Origin: Roseibium sp. HPY-6
GTDB taxonomy: Bacteria; Pseudomonadota; Alphaproteobacteria; Rhizobiales; Stappiaceae
Direction of reading: 5' to 3'
Assembly (NCBI RefSeq): GCF_040530035.1
Contig: NZ_JBEWCD010000003.1
Location: 717,501 to 781,500 of the forward strand
DNA: 64,000 nucleotides
Shown: in pieces, positions 44,302-52,467 of the stretch
Layout of the letters: every line of letters starts with the position of its first letter
Numbering within the stretch: position 1 is the first letter of the stretch
The notes under the pieces: generated by a model
What the model saw: only the letters and a program-made list of their open reading frames with translations
The model's database searches: none
What the model was told of the DNA's origin: nothing
Program-made: the position numbers and the translations under genes

Positions 44302-45864
44302 ATGAGTGAAGGACAATTTTCAGTAGGGGCAATGAACCGTCGCAGGTTTTTGCAGACGACCGGTGCGGCAACAGTTTTGGCAAGCGGTGTGCTTTCCGGG
44401 ACCGCGCAGGCCGCTCCGAAGCGCGGCGGCGTGCTTCGCGTGGCCAAAGGACACGGCCAGACCACGGACACGCTTGATCCGGGCACATGGGAACATGGCT
44501 TCGTGATTGCACTTGGCTACGGCTATTGTGGTTACCTGACCGGTGTTGCGCCTGACGGTTCGGTTGAGCCGCAGCTTGCCGAGAGCTGGGAAGCCGATTC
44601 CGAAGCCAAGGTCTGGCGCTTCAACCTGCGTCCGGGCATCACGTTCCATTCCGGCAAGGACGTCACACCGGAAGACGTGATTGCATCAATCAACTTCCAC
44701 CGCGGCGACGACTCGACATCTGCTGCAAAGCCACTGCTGGCTGCCATCGATGATATTACCAGCGAAGGCAACACGGTCGTGTTCTCGCTTTCGTCTGGAA
44801 GCGCCGACTTCCCGTTCACCTTCACGGACTACCACTTGCCGATTCTTCCGGCGAAGGACGGTTCCATCGACTGGCGCTCCGGCGACGGTGCCGGCCCGTA
44901 CAAGCTGACGGACTTCACACCGGGCGTGTCCGCGACACTCGCCCGCTTCGAGAACGACTGGAACAGCGAGCGCGGATATTTCGACGGCATCGAGCTTCTT
45001 GCGATTGTCGATCTGAACGCGCGGACCACGGCTCTGATTTCCGGCGATGTTCACGTGATTGACAAACTGGACCTCAAGACAATCGGTCTTATGGGCCGCC
45101 GTCCTGGTCTGACGATCCATGAGGTCGCCGGTAACCAGCACTACACGTTCGCAATGTCGACCAACAAGGATCCGTATACCGACAAGAACATCCGTCTTGC
45201 GCTGAAGCATGCGGTCAATCGTCAGGAAATGGTTGACAAGATCCTGTTCGGCTATGGTGCTGTCGGTAACGACCATCCGATCGGCCGGGGACAGCAGTTC
45301 TTCAACAGTGAACTCGAGCAGAGAACCTACGATCCGGACAAGGCGAAGTTCTACCTGAAGGAAGCAGGCCTCGACAGCCTGTCCGTCACGCTCTCCGCCG
45401 CCGATGCGGCGTTCCCGGGCGCGGTCGACGCTGCGGTTCTGTTCCAGCAGTCTGCCAAGGACGCGGGCATCAACCTGGAAATCAACCGGGTGCCGAATGA
45501 CGGCTACTGGTCGGATGTTTGGATGAAAGATCCGTTCACCGCCGTTTATTGGGGTGGCCGTCCTGTCGAAGACGCAATGTTCTCCACCGCGTACGCCAAG
45601 GGCGTCGCCTGGAACGACAGCTTCTGGGACAATGACCGCTTCAATGAGCTTCTGGTCACGGCCCGCGCCGAGCTCGACCCGGACAAGCGTCGCACGATGT
45701 ATTTCGAAATGCAGTCCATCGTGAACGAAGACGGCGGCGTGATCATCCCGATGTTCGCGAACTATGTGTTTGCAACGTCGAACGATATCGCTGTCAGCGA
45801 AAGCATGGCGTCCAACTGGGACATGGACGGCGAGCGCTGGATGGAGCGCTGGTCCTTCGCATAA
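44302..45864 (+). CDS. Tat-exported peptide-type periplasmic binding protein (SBP_bac_5), no transporter nearby
   Basis: 520 residues from ATG 44302, preceded by GGGGAG. The N-terminus carries a twin-arginine signal (NRRRFLQTTGAATVLASG, cleavage near AQAA). The mature part has family landmarks (TDTLDPGTWEHGF, QLAESWEADSEAKVWRFNL, GDGAGPYKLTDFTPG). Tat export of this family is known and suggests folding before export. No permease or ATPase lies next to it, and a terminator follows, so it is an orphan binding protein. Confidence 0.9.
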   Translation: MSEGQFSVGAMNRRRFLQTTGAATVLASGVLSGTAQAAPKRGGVLRVAKGHGQTTDTLDPGTWEHGFVIALGYGYCGYLTGVAPDGSVEPQLAESWEADSEAKVWRFNLRPGITFHSGKDVTPEDVIASINFHRGDDSTSAAKPLLAAIDDITSEGNTVVFSLSSGSADFPFTFTDYHLPILPAKDGSIDWRSGDGAGPYKLTDFTPGVSATLARFENDWNSERGYFDGIELLAIVDLNARTTALISGDVHVIDKLDLKTIGLMGRRPGLTIHEVAGNQHYTFAMSTNKDPYTDKNIRLALKHAVNRQEMVDKILFGYGAVGNDHPIGRGQQFFNSELEQRTYDPDKAKFYLKEAGLDSLSVTLSAADAAFPGAVDAAVLFQQSAKDAGINLEINRVPNDGYWSDVWMKDPFTAVYWGGRPVEDAMFSTAYAKGVAWNDSFWDNDRFNELLVTARAELDPDKRRTMYFEMQSIVNEDGGVIIPMFANYVFATSNDIAVSESMASNWDMDGERWMERWSFA

Positions 45865-45922
45865 ATGAAATGCTCCGGACGAGGCGGGCTTGCCTGCTTC
45901 GTCTGAAGACTTCTCGAGCGAC

Positions 45923-45950
45923 AAAAGGCCCGCCTTGCAGCGGGCCTTTT
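45923..45950. terminator. Bidirectional terminator between convergent genes
   Basis: aaaaggcccgc (45923-45933) pairs with gcgggcctttt (45940-45950) across a 6-base loop, with T runs in both directions. It lies between the binding protein gene (+) and the TRAP permease gene (-) and can serve both. Confidence 0.88.
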
Positions 45951-45958
45951 TTGTGGGT

Positions 45959-47266
45959 CTATAGGCCGGGAAGCCAGAGGGCGATCTGCGGAAACAGGAC
46001 CAACAGTGCGACCAGCAGGAGCGAGCATCCGATAAACGGAAAGGCGGACGTATAGATCGTACGCATGGTCGTTCCGGGCGGCGCGACACCCTTCATGACG
46101 AATAGCAGAAGCCCGAATGGCGGGGTCGTGAAACTGATTTCCAGCGCAAGAAGCATGATCAGTCCGAACCAGACCGGGTCATAACCGAGGTTCATCGCCA
46201 GCGGAAAGAAGATCGGCACGGTCAGCAGCATCATGGAGATCTGTTCCATGAACATGCCGAGCAGAAGCAAAACCGCGAACATCACCATCAGCATGTAAAG
46301 AGGCGCCAGCTCAAACGAGATCGCCCAGTTGACGAGCCCTCGCGAGGCACCTGAAAAGGCAAGAAGCTGACTGAACGTCGCCGAGCCGAACACAATCAGG
46401 TAGGCCATCAACGTCACTTTCAGCGCACCGGTAACGGATTTGCGCATCGCCTCCCAGGTCAGGCAGCGGAAAACTGCCGCAAGGATCAGAACGCCCAAAG
46501 CTCCGAACGCAGCCGCCTCGGAGGGCGTCACGAAACCGTTGATCATCAAGATGATGATCACGACCATGACCCCGACCATCGGAACCACTTCCCGCAGAAG
46601 CAGGGATATCTTGTTCACGAAGGACAGGGGTTCAACGTCATAGGCAGGCGCGGCGGTGGGGTCCAGTCTGGTCTGAAGCCAGATGGTGCCGATATAGAAT
46701 GCCGCCAGAATGAGCCCCGGAATGACCCCTGCGATCAGCAGCGCACCGACATCGATCTGGGCCAGCGTCGCCAGCAGAACCGCAAGCGCAGACGGAGGGA
46801 TGATGATCGCGAGGCCGCCGGTTCCGAGAATGGGACCAATGCTCATGTGGGACTTGTAACCGCGCTGGCTCATCTCCGGGACCATCAGCGATCCGAGCAA
46901 CGCGGTTGAGCCCATGGAGGATCCGGAAAGCGTCGAAAATGCCGTGCCGCCGAGAACGGTGACGTAGCTCAGCCGGCCCGACAGCCTGCCGAGCAGCTTG
47001 TCGATCGCGTTGAACATGCGCCCGCCGAGACCTGTATGAAAAAAGATCTCGCCCATCAGCAGAAACAACGGGATCGGCACGAGCGCGAATTTGGTAAGGG
47101 ACCCGAGGCCGTTGTTGAGCAATTGGCCGATGCCGCGTTCGCCGCCCATAAATACCCAGGCACCAATGATATTGGCGGCCAGGAACGCCAGGGCGACAGG
47201 CATGCCCATCGCCATCAGAAACACAATGACGCCGAGAAGCAGAGCGAGCGCTTCGTACCACTCCAT
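45959..47266 (-). CDS. dctM: TRAP transporter large permease (DctM type)
   Basis: 435 residues, almost all hydrophobic, about 12 to 13 segments. The DctM patterns NGLGSLTKFALVPIPLFLLMGE, SGSSMGSTALLGSLMVPEM and GYKSHMSIGPILGTGGLAIIIPPS are present. TRAP systems import organic acids using ion gradients. It overlaps the small permease gene by one base. Substrate is inferred from the hydratase and lyase genes in the region. Confidence 0.94.
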   Translation of the reverse strand: MEWYEALALLLGVIVFLMAMGMPVALAFLAANIIGAWVFMGGERGIGQLLNNGLGSLTKFALVPIPLFLLMGEIFFHTGLGGRMFNAIDKLLGRLSGRLSYVTVLGGTAFSTLSGSSMGSTALLGSLMVPEMSQRGYKSHMSIGPILGTGGLAIIIPPSALAVLLATLAQIDVGALLIAGVIPGLILAAFYIGTIWLQTRLDPTAAPAYDVEPLSFVNKISLLLREVVPMVGVMVVIIILMINGFVTPSEAAAFGALGVLILAAVFRCLTWEAMRKSVTGALKVTLMAYLIVFGSATFSQLLAFSGASRGLVNWAISFELAPLYMLMVMFAVLLLLGMFMEQISMMLLTVPIFFPLAMNLGYDPVWFGLIMLLALEISFTTPPFGLLLFVMKGVAPPGTTMRTIYTSAFPFIGCSLLLVALLVLFPQIALWLPGL

Positions 47267-47772
47267 TATTCGTGTATCCCCGCTTCACCGGTGTGCATCA
47301 GCTCGGAACCGGCGACAAATCTCATGAACTCAGCCGCCATGAGACCGAAACTCAGTGGAAAGGTGATCGTCAGAAGCCAGCGGGGGTAGTAGTAGGCCCG
47401 GGTGTCATAGTCACCGCGCTCGATGTTTTTAAGAAAGAGTTCCAGCCCCTTCCACGCAAGGATCACGCAGACGACAACACAGGCAAAGGCAACCAGACGG
47501 CTGACAATGCGCCGGGGACCTTCCGGCAAGGCGGAGGTGACCAGTTCGATGTGGACGTGTCCCTTTTCCCGGACGAGCCATGGCGCGCCGAGCATGGTCA
47601 TGTAGAGAAGCCCGTATTCGGAAGACGTGAACAGCCACGCAAAGGGCTGCAGACCCAGATTGCGCATCAGGACCGACACCACAACGGACACCATCAGCCA
47701 GACAAGCGTGGCACCGGCGATGAAGGCCATCGCATCAATCAGAAAATTGTAAATCCTGGTGACGGCGGTCAT
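47266..47772 (-). CDS. dctQ: TRAP transporter small permease (DctQ type)
   Basis: 168 residues with four transmembrane segments and the DctQ-type pattern LMRNLGLQPFAWLFTSSEYGLLYMTMLGAPWLVREKGH. It partners DctM in the membrane. The gap to the binding protein gene upstream is 56 bases and contains a hairpin. Confidence 0.92.
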   Translation of the reverse strand: MTAVTRIYNFLIDAMAFIAGATLVWLMVSVVVSVLMRNLGLQPFAWLFTSSEYGLLYMTMLGAPWLVREKGHVHIELVTSALPEGPRRIVSRLVAFACVVVCVILAWKGLELFLKNIERGDYDTRAYYYPRWLLTITFPLSFGLMAAEFMRFVAGSELMHTGEAGIHE

Positions 47773-47795
47773 GCATCAGCCCCGGGTCGTAAGGA

Positions 47796-47821
47796 ACAGG
47801 CCCGCCGGGTGGCGGGCCTGT
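47796..47821 (-). promoter_or_regulatory. Stem-loop between TRAP binding protein and permease genes
   Basis: acaggcccgcc (47796-47806) and ggcgggcctgt (47811-47821), a perfect 11-bp stem with a gggt loop. There is no T run on the minus strand, so it probably stabilises the upstream mRNA and keeps the binding protein in excess, not full termination. Confidence 0.65.
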
Positions 47822-47828
47822 CACGCAT

Positions 47829-48842
47829 TCATTTTGCTGCGTTCAGATCGTAGAAAAGTTCGATCAGCTTGTCATAGTTGTCGGTGCCGCCAGGCTGCTC
47901 CGCCATCAGGCCTTTCATCCGCTCCCAGGTCTTTTCGCGTGCGGCGGCAAGGTAATTTGCCTTGGCATCGCCCTCCAGAGAGACCACCGTCATGCCGGCT
48001 GCATCGAGCGCGGCAAAGTCTTCGTCCCGCTTCGCGCGCAGTGCTTCGACGCTGTCCTTTTCATGCTGGATCGCAACGTCCTGAAGGATCTTCTTGGATT
48101 CATCCGACAGTGAATTCCACTTCTCAAGGTTGACGATCACGCCGAGGTCCGTCGAGAAGAAGCAGGGTTCGATGCGGTAGTTGAGGAACTCGTTCCACTT
48201 CAGATCGATGAGGCCGATCTGCGTCCAACCTGTTGCATCCACGACGCCGCGCTGGAGGGCGGAGTAGACCTCACCGGTCGGCAGGTCGATGACCTGTGCT
48301 CCGAGATAGTTGGTGAAGAAGGCGTTGTAGACGTTGTTTCCGCGCAGCTTCAGCCCCTCGACTTCGAGATTGCCGGCTGTGTCGAACGTCGGTTCATTGC
48401 GGGTCCACAGATTGTAGCAGACGCCGCTGTCGAACCAGCCAAGATACTTCAGGCCCATCTTTTCCTGGTGGATCTGGTCAATGAGTTCCGTGCCGCCATT
48501 TTGGCGTGTCTCGACTGCCGTCAGGTTCGACGCTACCATGGCGTCTTTTTCCGGCAAAGCGCCGCCGTAAAAAGAGCCTGGGGTGTAGACCATGTCGACG
48601 ATACCGTCGCGCACCGCATCGGGCTGCTGGAACATGCCGATCGCCTCAGGCCCACCGCGTACTTCGATCTGCACAACGCCTTTGCCGGCTTCATTCACCT
48701 TGTCGACAAAGGAGAGAAAGCTCTTGGTGTAAATGAGGGTTTCAGGGAATGCATGAACTGCGGTAATCGTATCTTCCGACTGTGCCGAGGTGGCGAACAG
48801 CGTGGAACCGGCAACGAGGCCGGCCATTAGTATCCTCTTCAT
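47829..48842 (-). CDS. dctP: TRAP transporter periplasmic binding protein (DctP type)
   Basis: 337 residues with a signal peptide (MKRILMAGLVAGSTLFATSAQS). The mature part begins ITAVHAFPETLIYTKSFLSFVDKVN, and the conserved binding-site segment reads GLKYLGWFDSGVCYNLWTRN with LPTGEVYSALQRGVVDATGWTQ. It binds the imported acid in the periplasm for DctQM. It lies 85 bases after the leuD-like gene, which fits one operon. Confidence 0.93.
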   Translation of the reverse strand: MKRILMAGLVAGSTLFATSAQSEDTITAVHAFPETLIYTKSFLSFVDKVNEAGKGVVQIEVRGGPEAIGMFQQPDAVRDGIVDMVYTPGSFYGGALPEKDAMVASNLTAVETRQNGGTELIDQIHQEKMGLKYLGWFDSGVCYNLWTRNEPTFDTAGNLEVEGLKLRGNNVYNAFFTNYLGAQVIDLPTGEVYSALQRGVVDATGWTQIGLIDLKWNEFLNYRIEPCFFSTDLGVIVNLEKWNSLSDESKKILQDVAIQHEKDSVEALRAKRDEDFAALDAAGMTVVSLEGDAKANYLAAAREKTWERMKGLMAEQPGGTDNYDKLIELFYDLNAAK

Positions 48843-48927
48843 AGTCTCACTCCACTTTATAGGGTGGCTTTTTGCCTTATCCCTCTGGTTCTCAGGCTAT
48901 GCCCTGATGCTGCCTGCTCTCGAGATT

Positions 48928-49548
48928 TCAAGAGCGTTGTGCTTCCGCCGCAGGCCGGGCCCATGGCGCATTCTGGTTCCACGACGTCTTGTGACGTTCA
49001 ATCTCCGCCACATGCTGCAAAGTCTGATCGATATCGTCCCAGCCGTTGATGAGCTTGGTGCGCCAACTCGGATCGAGCGAAAAAGAAACCTCGGTCTCTC
49101 CGAGGCTGAGCATTCCGTTCTCAAGGGAGACGGCTGCCTGTTCCGCACCTTCTCCCAGTATCCGGATCAGAAGACCGTAATTTTCTTCGGATATGCGCGC
49201 GGGGAGCAGTCCGTTATTGACGGCATTGCCCGCGAATATGTCTCCGAAGCTCGGGGCGAATATCGCCCGAATACCGGCATCAACCAGTGCGTAGACTGCT
49301 GCTTCCCGCGACGAACCGCTTCCAAAGTTGCGGCCGGCGACAACAACGCTGGCATGCCCGTGGCGGTTCAGGGGAAAGTGCGGATGATCTTCGCCAGCGG
49401 CATCTTTGCGCAGATCATGCAGAAGAAACCGGCCATACCCCGCACTGCGCGGCGTCGACATGAAGCGGGACGGAATAAGCTGATCCGTATCGATATTATG
49501 GATCGGCAACGCCACCGCATGTCCGCTATGATTGTTCCAGCCCGGCAT
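48928..49548 (-). CDS. leuD: LeuD-type hydratase small subunit
   Basis: 206 residues of the aconitase swivel domain: IDTDQLIPSRFMSTP near the start and GRNFGSGSSREAAVYALVDAG at its centre, the substrate-binding SSRE motif. It forms the small subunit with the LeuC-type protein, whose gene shares a base with it. LeuCD isomerises isopropylmalate, but paralogues act on citraconate, methylmalate or dimethylmaleate. Being in an operon with a GntR regulator and a TRAP importer argues for catabolism. Confidence 0.9.
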   Translation of the reverse strand: MPGWNNHSGHAVALPIHNIDTDQLIPSRFMSTPRSAGYGRFLLHDLRKDAAGEDHPHFPLNRHGHASVVVAGRNFGSGSSREAAVYALVDAGIRAIFAPSFGDIFAGNAVNNGLLPARISEENYGLLIRILGEGAEQAAVSLENGMLSLGETEVSFSLDPSWRTKLINGWDDIDQTLQHVAEIERHKTSWNQNAPWARPAAEAQRS

Positions 49549-50954
49549 TACCCAATCCGCCCCTTGAGAAGAGGCCGAACGTCGGTGATCGTGCCGGTAA
49601 CAGCCGCGGCGGCAACCATTGCCGGTGACATCAGATGAGTGCGGGCTCCAGGGCCCTGACGACCGCGGAAGTTCCGGTTGGTTGAAGACGCGCAGCGTTT
49701 TCCGGGCGCTACCAGGTCACCGTTCATGCCAACACACATGGAACATCCGGAGCCGGCCCATTCCAGTCCCGCCTCCACAAAGATGCGGTCAAGGCCTTCC
49801 TGCTCGGCCTGTGCCTTCACCAAGGCCGATCCCGGCGACACCAGGCCGGGAACCTTGGCCTTTCGGCCACTGAGAACTGCCGCCGCGGTGCGAAGGTCTT
49901 CAATCCGCCCATTCGTGCAGGACCCGACGAACACCTGATCGACAGGTGTTCCTTCGATAGGGCGGCCCGCGTCGAGGCTCATGTAGTCGAGCGCGTCCCG
50001 CACGGCTTCCGCCCTGCCGTTCGCGAGCAATGTCGGGTCGGGTATCGTGGATGTAACCGGGATCGCCTGCTCGGGGCTGGTGCCCCAGGTGACGATCGGG
50101 GCGATGTCGTCCGCGTCGAGCCGGATTCCCCTGTCGAAATGTGCCGCGTCATCGGAGCGCAACATGGACCAGTCTTCCAGCGCGGCGTTCCATGAAGGGC
50201 CGTGGGGAGCATGGGCCCGGCCTTCCAGATAGGAAAAGGTGGTCTCGTCGGGTGCAATCAATCCGAAGCGCGCACCGCCTTCGATCGACAGATTGCAAAG
50301 GGTCATGCGGCCTTCCATGGAAAGCGCACGTACGGCACTGCCGGTATATTCAATGGCATGTCCTTGCGCCCCGTCGGCACCAAGTGTCGCGATCCAGTTG
50401 AGCGCGATGTCCTTTGCGCTAACGCCTGGCCCGAGATTGCCATCTATCTGCAGGCGCATGGCCGCCGGCTTCTTCTGCCAGATCGTTTGTGTGGTAAGGA
50501 TGTGGGCGACTTCCGTCGCGCCAATGCCGAAGGCGAGTGCACCAAACGCACCGTGCGTAGAGGTATGACTGTCGCCGCAATTGATCAAAAGGCCGGGAAG
50601 CGTCAGGCCTTGTTCGGGCCCGACCACGTGAACGATCCCCTGCCCCGGATCATCCAGATCGAACAACCGAATCCGGTGTTTGCGCGCATTCTTGCGCAGC
50701 GTGTCGACCATGTACTTTATTTTCGGATTCGAAATCAGCTCACGGCCGCGGGTCGGCGCATAGTGATCGACCACCGCAAATGTCTGATCGGGCTCGGCAA
50801 CGGCGAGGCCCCGCGCCTCAATCTTGGCGAACGCGTGATGCGAGCCCTCATGGACCAGATGACGGTCGACCCACAAGAGGGACGAGCCGTCGTCGCGCCT
50901 GACAATTTCATGCGCGGACCAAAGCCTGTCCAGAAGTGTTCTTGGCGCGGTCAT
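49548..50954 (-). CDS. leuC: LeuC-type hydratase large subunit
   Basis: 468 residues with the iron-sulfur-cluster cysteines in VGSCTNGRIEDLR and GCSMCVGMNGD, and the start TLLDRLWSAHEIVRRDDGSS. It pairs with the LeuD-type protein to hydrate or isomerise a 2-hydroxy diacid through an unsaturated diacid. It overlaps the GntR gene by 4 bases (50951-50954). True isopropylmalate isomerase for leucine synthesis is an alternative, but the operon of regulator and organic-acid importer favours a degradative hydratase such as the dimethylmaleate type. Confidence 0.9.
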   Translation of the reverse strand: MTAPRTLLDRLWSAHEIVRRDDGSSLLWVDRHLVHEGSHHAFAKIEARGLAVAEPDQTFAVVDHYAPTRGRELISNPKIKYMVDTLRKNARKHRIRLFDLDDPGQGIVHVVGPEQGLTLPGLLINCGDSHTSTHGAFGALAFGIGATEVAHILTTQTIWQKKPAAMRLQIDGNLGPGVSAKDIALNWIATLGADGAQGHAIEYTGSAVRALSMEGRMTLCNLSIEGGARFGLIAPDETTFSYLEGRAHAPHGPSWNAALEDWSMLRSDDAAHFDRGIRLDADDIAPIVTWGTSPEQAIPVTSTIPDPTLLANGRAEAVRDALDYMSLDAGRPIEGTPVDQVFVGSCTNGRIEDLRTAAAVLSGRKAKVPGLVSPGSALVKAQAEQEGLDRIFVEAGLEWAGSGCSMCVGMNGDLVAPGKRCASSTNRNFRGRQGPGARTHLMSPAMVAAAAVTGTITDVRPLLKGRIG

Positions 50955-51763
50955 GCAGGCTCACCGGGCGGTTTGCCGATGGCTGGTTCCCAATGACGTG
51001 TACTGCCGTCACCGACCCGGGTCAGCGGCATCTCGAGCCGGAACATGTCCGGACGGTAGAGGCCTGAAAGATATTCAACGCCATTGTCATTGACGTCGCG
51101 CACGACCCGCCGCAGCGAAAGCAGCGCCGACCCGACGGCGATACCAAGCGCTTCAGCAACCTCCGGCCCGGCGAGAGTTGCCGAGACCGACTGGTGCGCA
51201 TCCTTGATTTGCACGCCACTGAGTTCCAGAAGCTTGAAGAGAGGCGTCGTGGCCAGATCGTTTTCCGAATAATTCGCTGCAATTTCGGCGGGAACGTAGG
51301 TCGTCAAATGCGAGAAGGGTGTGCCGTCTGCGCTGCGAACACGTGTCGCGATCTGCACCTGATCTTTAGGCTGAAGCTTGAGTGCGCTTGTGACGAATTC
51401 AGGGGCCGTTCCATAGGAGAACGACAGGAGCCGCGCCGTCGTGTTCTGCCCCATCTCAACGAGTTGGGGCATCAGCGTTGCCAGGTTCATGGCCATCGGT
51501 TTGGACGGTCGCCCGGCGGAGCGCACCGTTGTCCCGCTGCCGGCGCGGCGCGCAACGAGGCCCGCTGCGGCGAGTGCATCCAGCGCCCTTCGGATCGTGA
51601 CCCTGGAGACCCCGAACAGTTCGGCGAGCTTTTGTTCCGGAGGCAGGTTTTCACCGTCGTCCAGCCGGCCGTCTGCAATCTGGTCGCGCAGGGAAAGATA
51701 GACCTGGCGCGCTTTCGCCCCTTCCGGAAGCAGCGATTTTGCAGGCTTGTTCACGCCGGACAT
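50951..51763 (-). CDS. GntR-family regulator (HutC/UTRA type)
   Basis: 270 residues. Winged HTH at about 15-85 (LRDQIADGRLDDGENLPPE, ELFGVSRVTIRRALDALAAAGLV), then a UTRA ligand domain from about 95 onward (LLSFSYGTAPEFVTSALKL, PLFKLLELSGVQI). First gene of the minus-strand operon with leuCD and the TRAP system, and divergent from the tautomerase-NTF2 gene, so it probably controls both units. Ligand is likely a pathway acid. Confidence 0.92.
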   Translation of the reverse strand: MSGVNKPAKSLLPEGAKARQVYLSLRDQIADGRLDDGENLPPEQKLAELFGVSRVTIRRALDALAAAGLVARRAGSGTTVRSAGRPSKPMAMNLATLMPQLVEMGQNTTARLLSFSYGTAPEFVTSALKLQPKDQVQIATRVRSADGTPFSHLTTYVPAEIAANYSENDLATTPLFKLLELSGVQIKDAHQSVSATLAGPEVAEALGIAVGSALLSLRRVVRDVNDNGVEYLSGLYRPDMFRLEMPLTRVGDGSTRHWEPAIGKPPGEPA

Positions 51764-51853
51764 TCCTCCCTGTTAGGCCACTAATGTTATCGCCGGTTTT
51801 AAAAAGTTCAAGCTTCTGTACGTTGCAATTGTCTTTTTTAGTATTAGAAACAC

Positions 51854-51867
51854 ATACAAATCTGTAT
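51854..51867. promoter_or_regulatory. Palindrome in the GntR divergent region, candidate operator
   Basis: ATACA and TGTAT with a four-base spacer (AATC), within an AT-rich stretch about 30 to 50 bases before the tautomerase-NTF2 start. The size and symmetry fit a GntR/HutC-dimer site. A further atacaaat half site follows at about 51877-51884. Confidence 0.5.
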
Positions 51868-51900
51868 TATAAAAAATACAAATTTTGGGAGGAAGGCAAA

Positions 51901-52467
51901 ATGCCTATCGTCGAACTGCATCTCCTGCAGGGCTACGGACAAGAGGCAAAGCGGCGTCTGCATGAGGCGTTGACAGACGCTGTCCGGCTTGTCGTGCCCG
52001 CTCCACCTGAAGCCATAACCGTGATGATCCACGAAATGGAACCAGCCAATTACTCCCGTGGCCGTGTTCAAAGATCCGGCGCGCCTGCGCTGGAGGATCA
52101 GGGCGATTTGGTAAGACGGTTTCTGAGCGCCATGGAGGCGCGTGACCTGGAAACCGCGCAGGAGATGCTGTCAGCGGACTTCTCCATGCAGTTTCCGGGC
52201 GCACATCCGATGCACCGTCTGGAGGAGCTGATCGAGTGGGCCAGGGAGCGATATCGGTCCGTGAAAAAAACCTACACAGGGTTTGACGTCATGCAGGGCG
52301 CCGGGCCAGCCGCGCTGGTTTACTGCAGGGGAACGCTTTCGGGTGAATGGCCCGATGGAACCCCGTTTGAGGGCATCCGCTTCATCGACCGGTTTGAACT
52401 CGAAAACGGCAGGATTACCCGACAGGACGTCTGGAACGACATTGCGGAAGTAAAGGCGCAAGCATGA
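51901..52467 (+). CDS. Tautomerase-NTF2 (SnoaL) fusion protein
   Basis: 188 residues from ATG 51901, with GGGAGGAAGG upstream. The start MPIVELHLLQGYG has Pro right after Met, as in 4-oxalocrotonate tautomerases, where Pro1 is the catalytic base; the helix RRLHEALTDAVRLVV follows. The tautomerase part ends near residue 60. Residues about 65-185 form an NTF2/SnoaL-like domain (FLSAMEARDLETAQEMLSADFSMQF). It is the first gene of the operon with hydantoinase B and A and would act on an enol or dienol acid intermediate. The fusion itself is uncommon. Confidence 0.87.
   Translation: MPIVELHLLQGYGQEAKRRLHEALTDAVRLVVPAPPEAITVMIHEMEPANYSRGRVQRSGAPALEDQGDLVRRFLSAMEARDLETAQEMLSADFSMQFPGAHPMHRLEELIEWARERYRSVKKTYTGFDVMQGAGPAALVYCRGTLSGEWPDGTPFEGIRFIDRFELENGRITRQDVWNDIAEVKAQA

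Noticed and set aside
44686..46089. 467-codon frame antisense to the Tat-exported binding protein
   Set aside because: Shadow frame; the + strand protein has clear domain motifs, and this one is Arg- and His-rich without structure.
48928..50954. Leucine biosynthesis isopropylmalate isomerase
   Set aside because: Not excluded, but the operon has a GntR regulator and an organic-acid TRAP importer and no leucine genes, so a catabolic paralogue is favoured.
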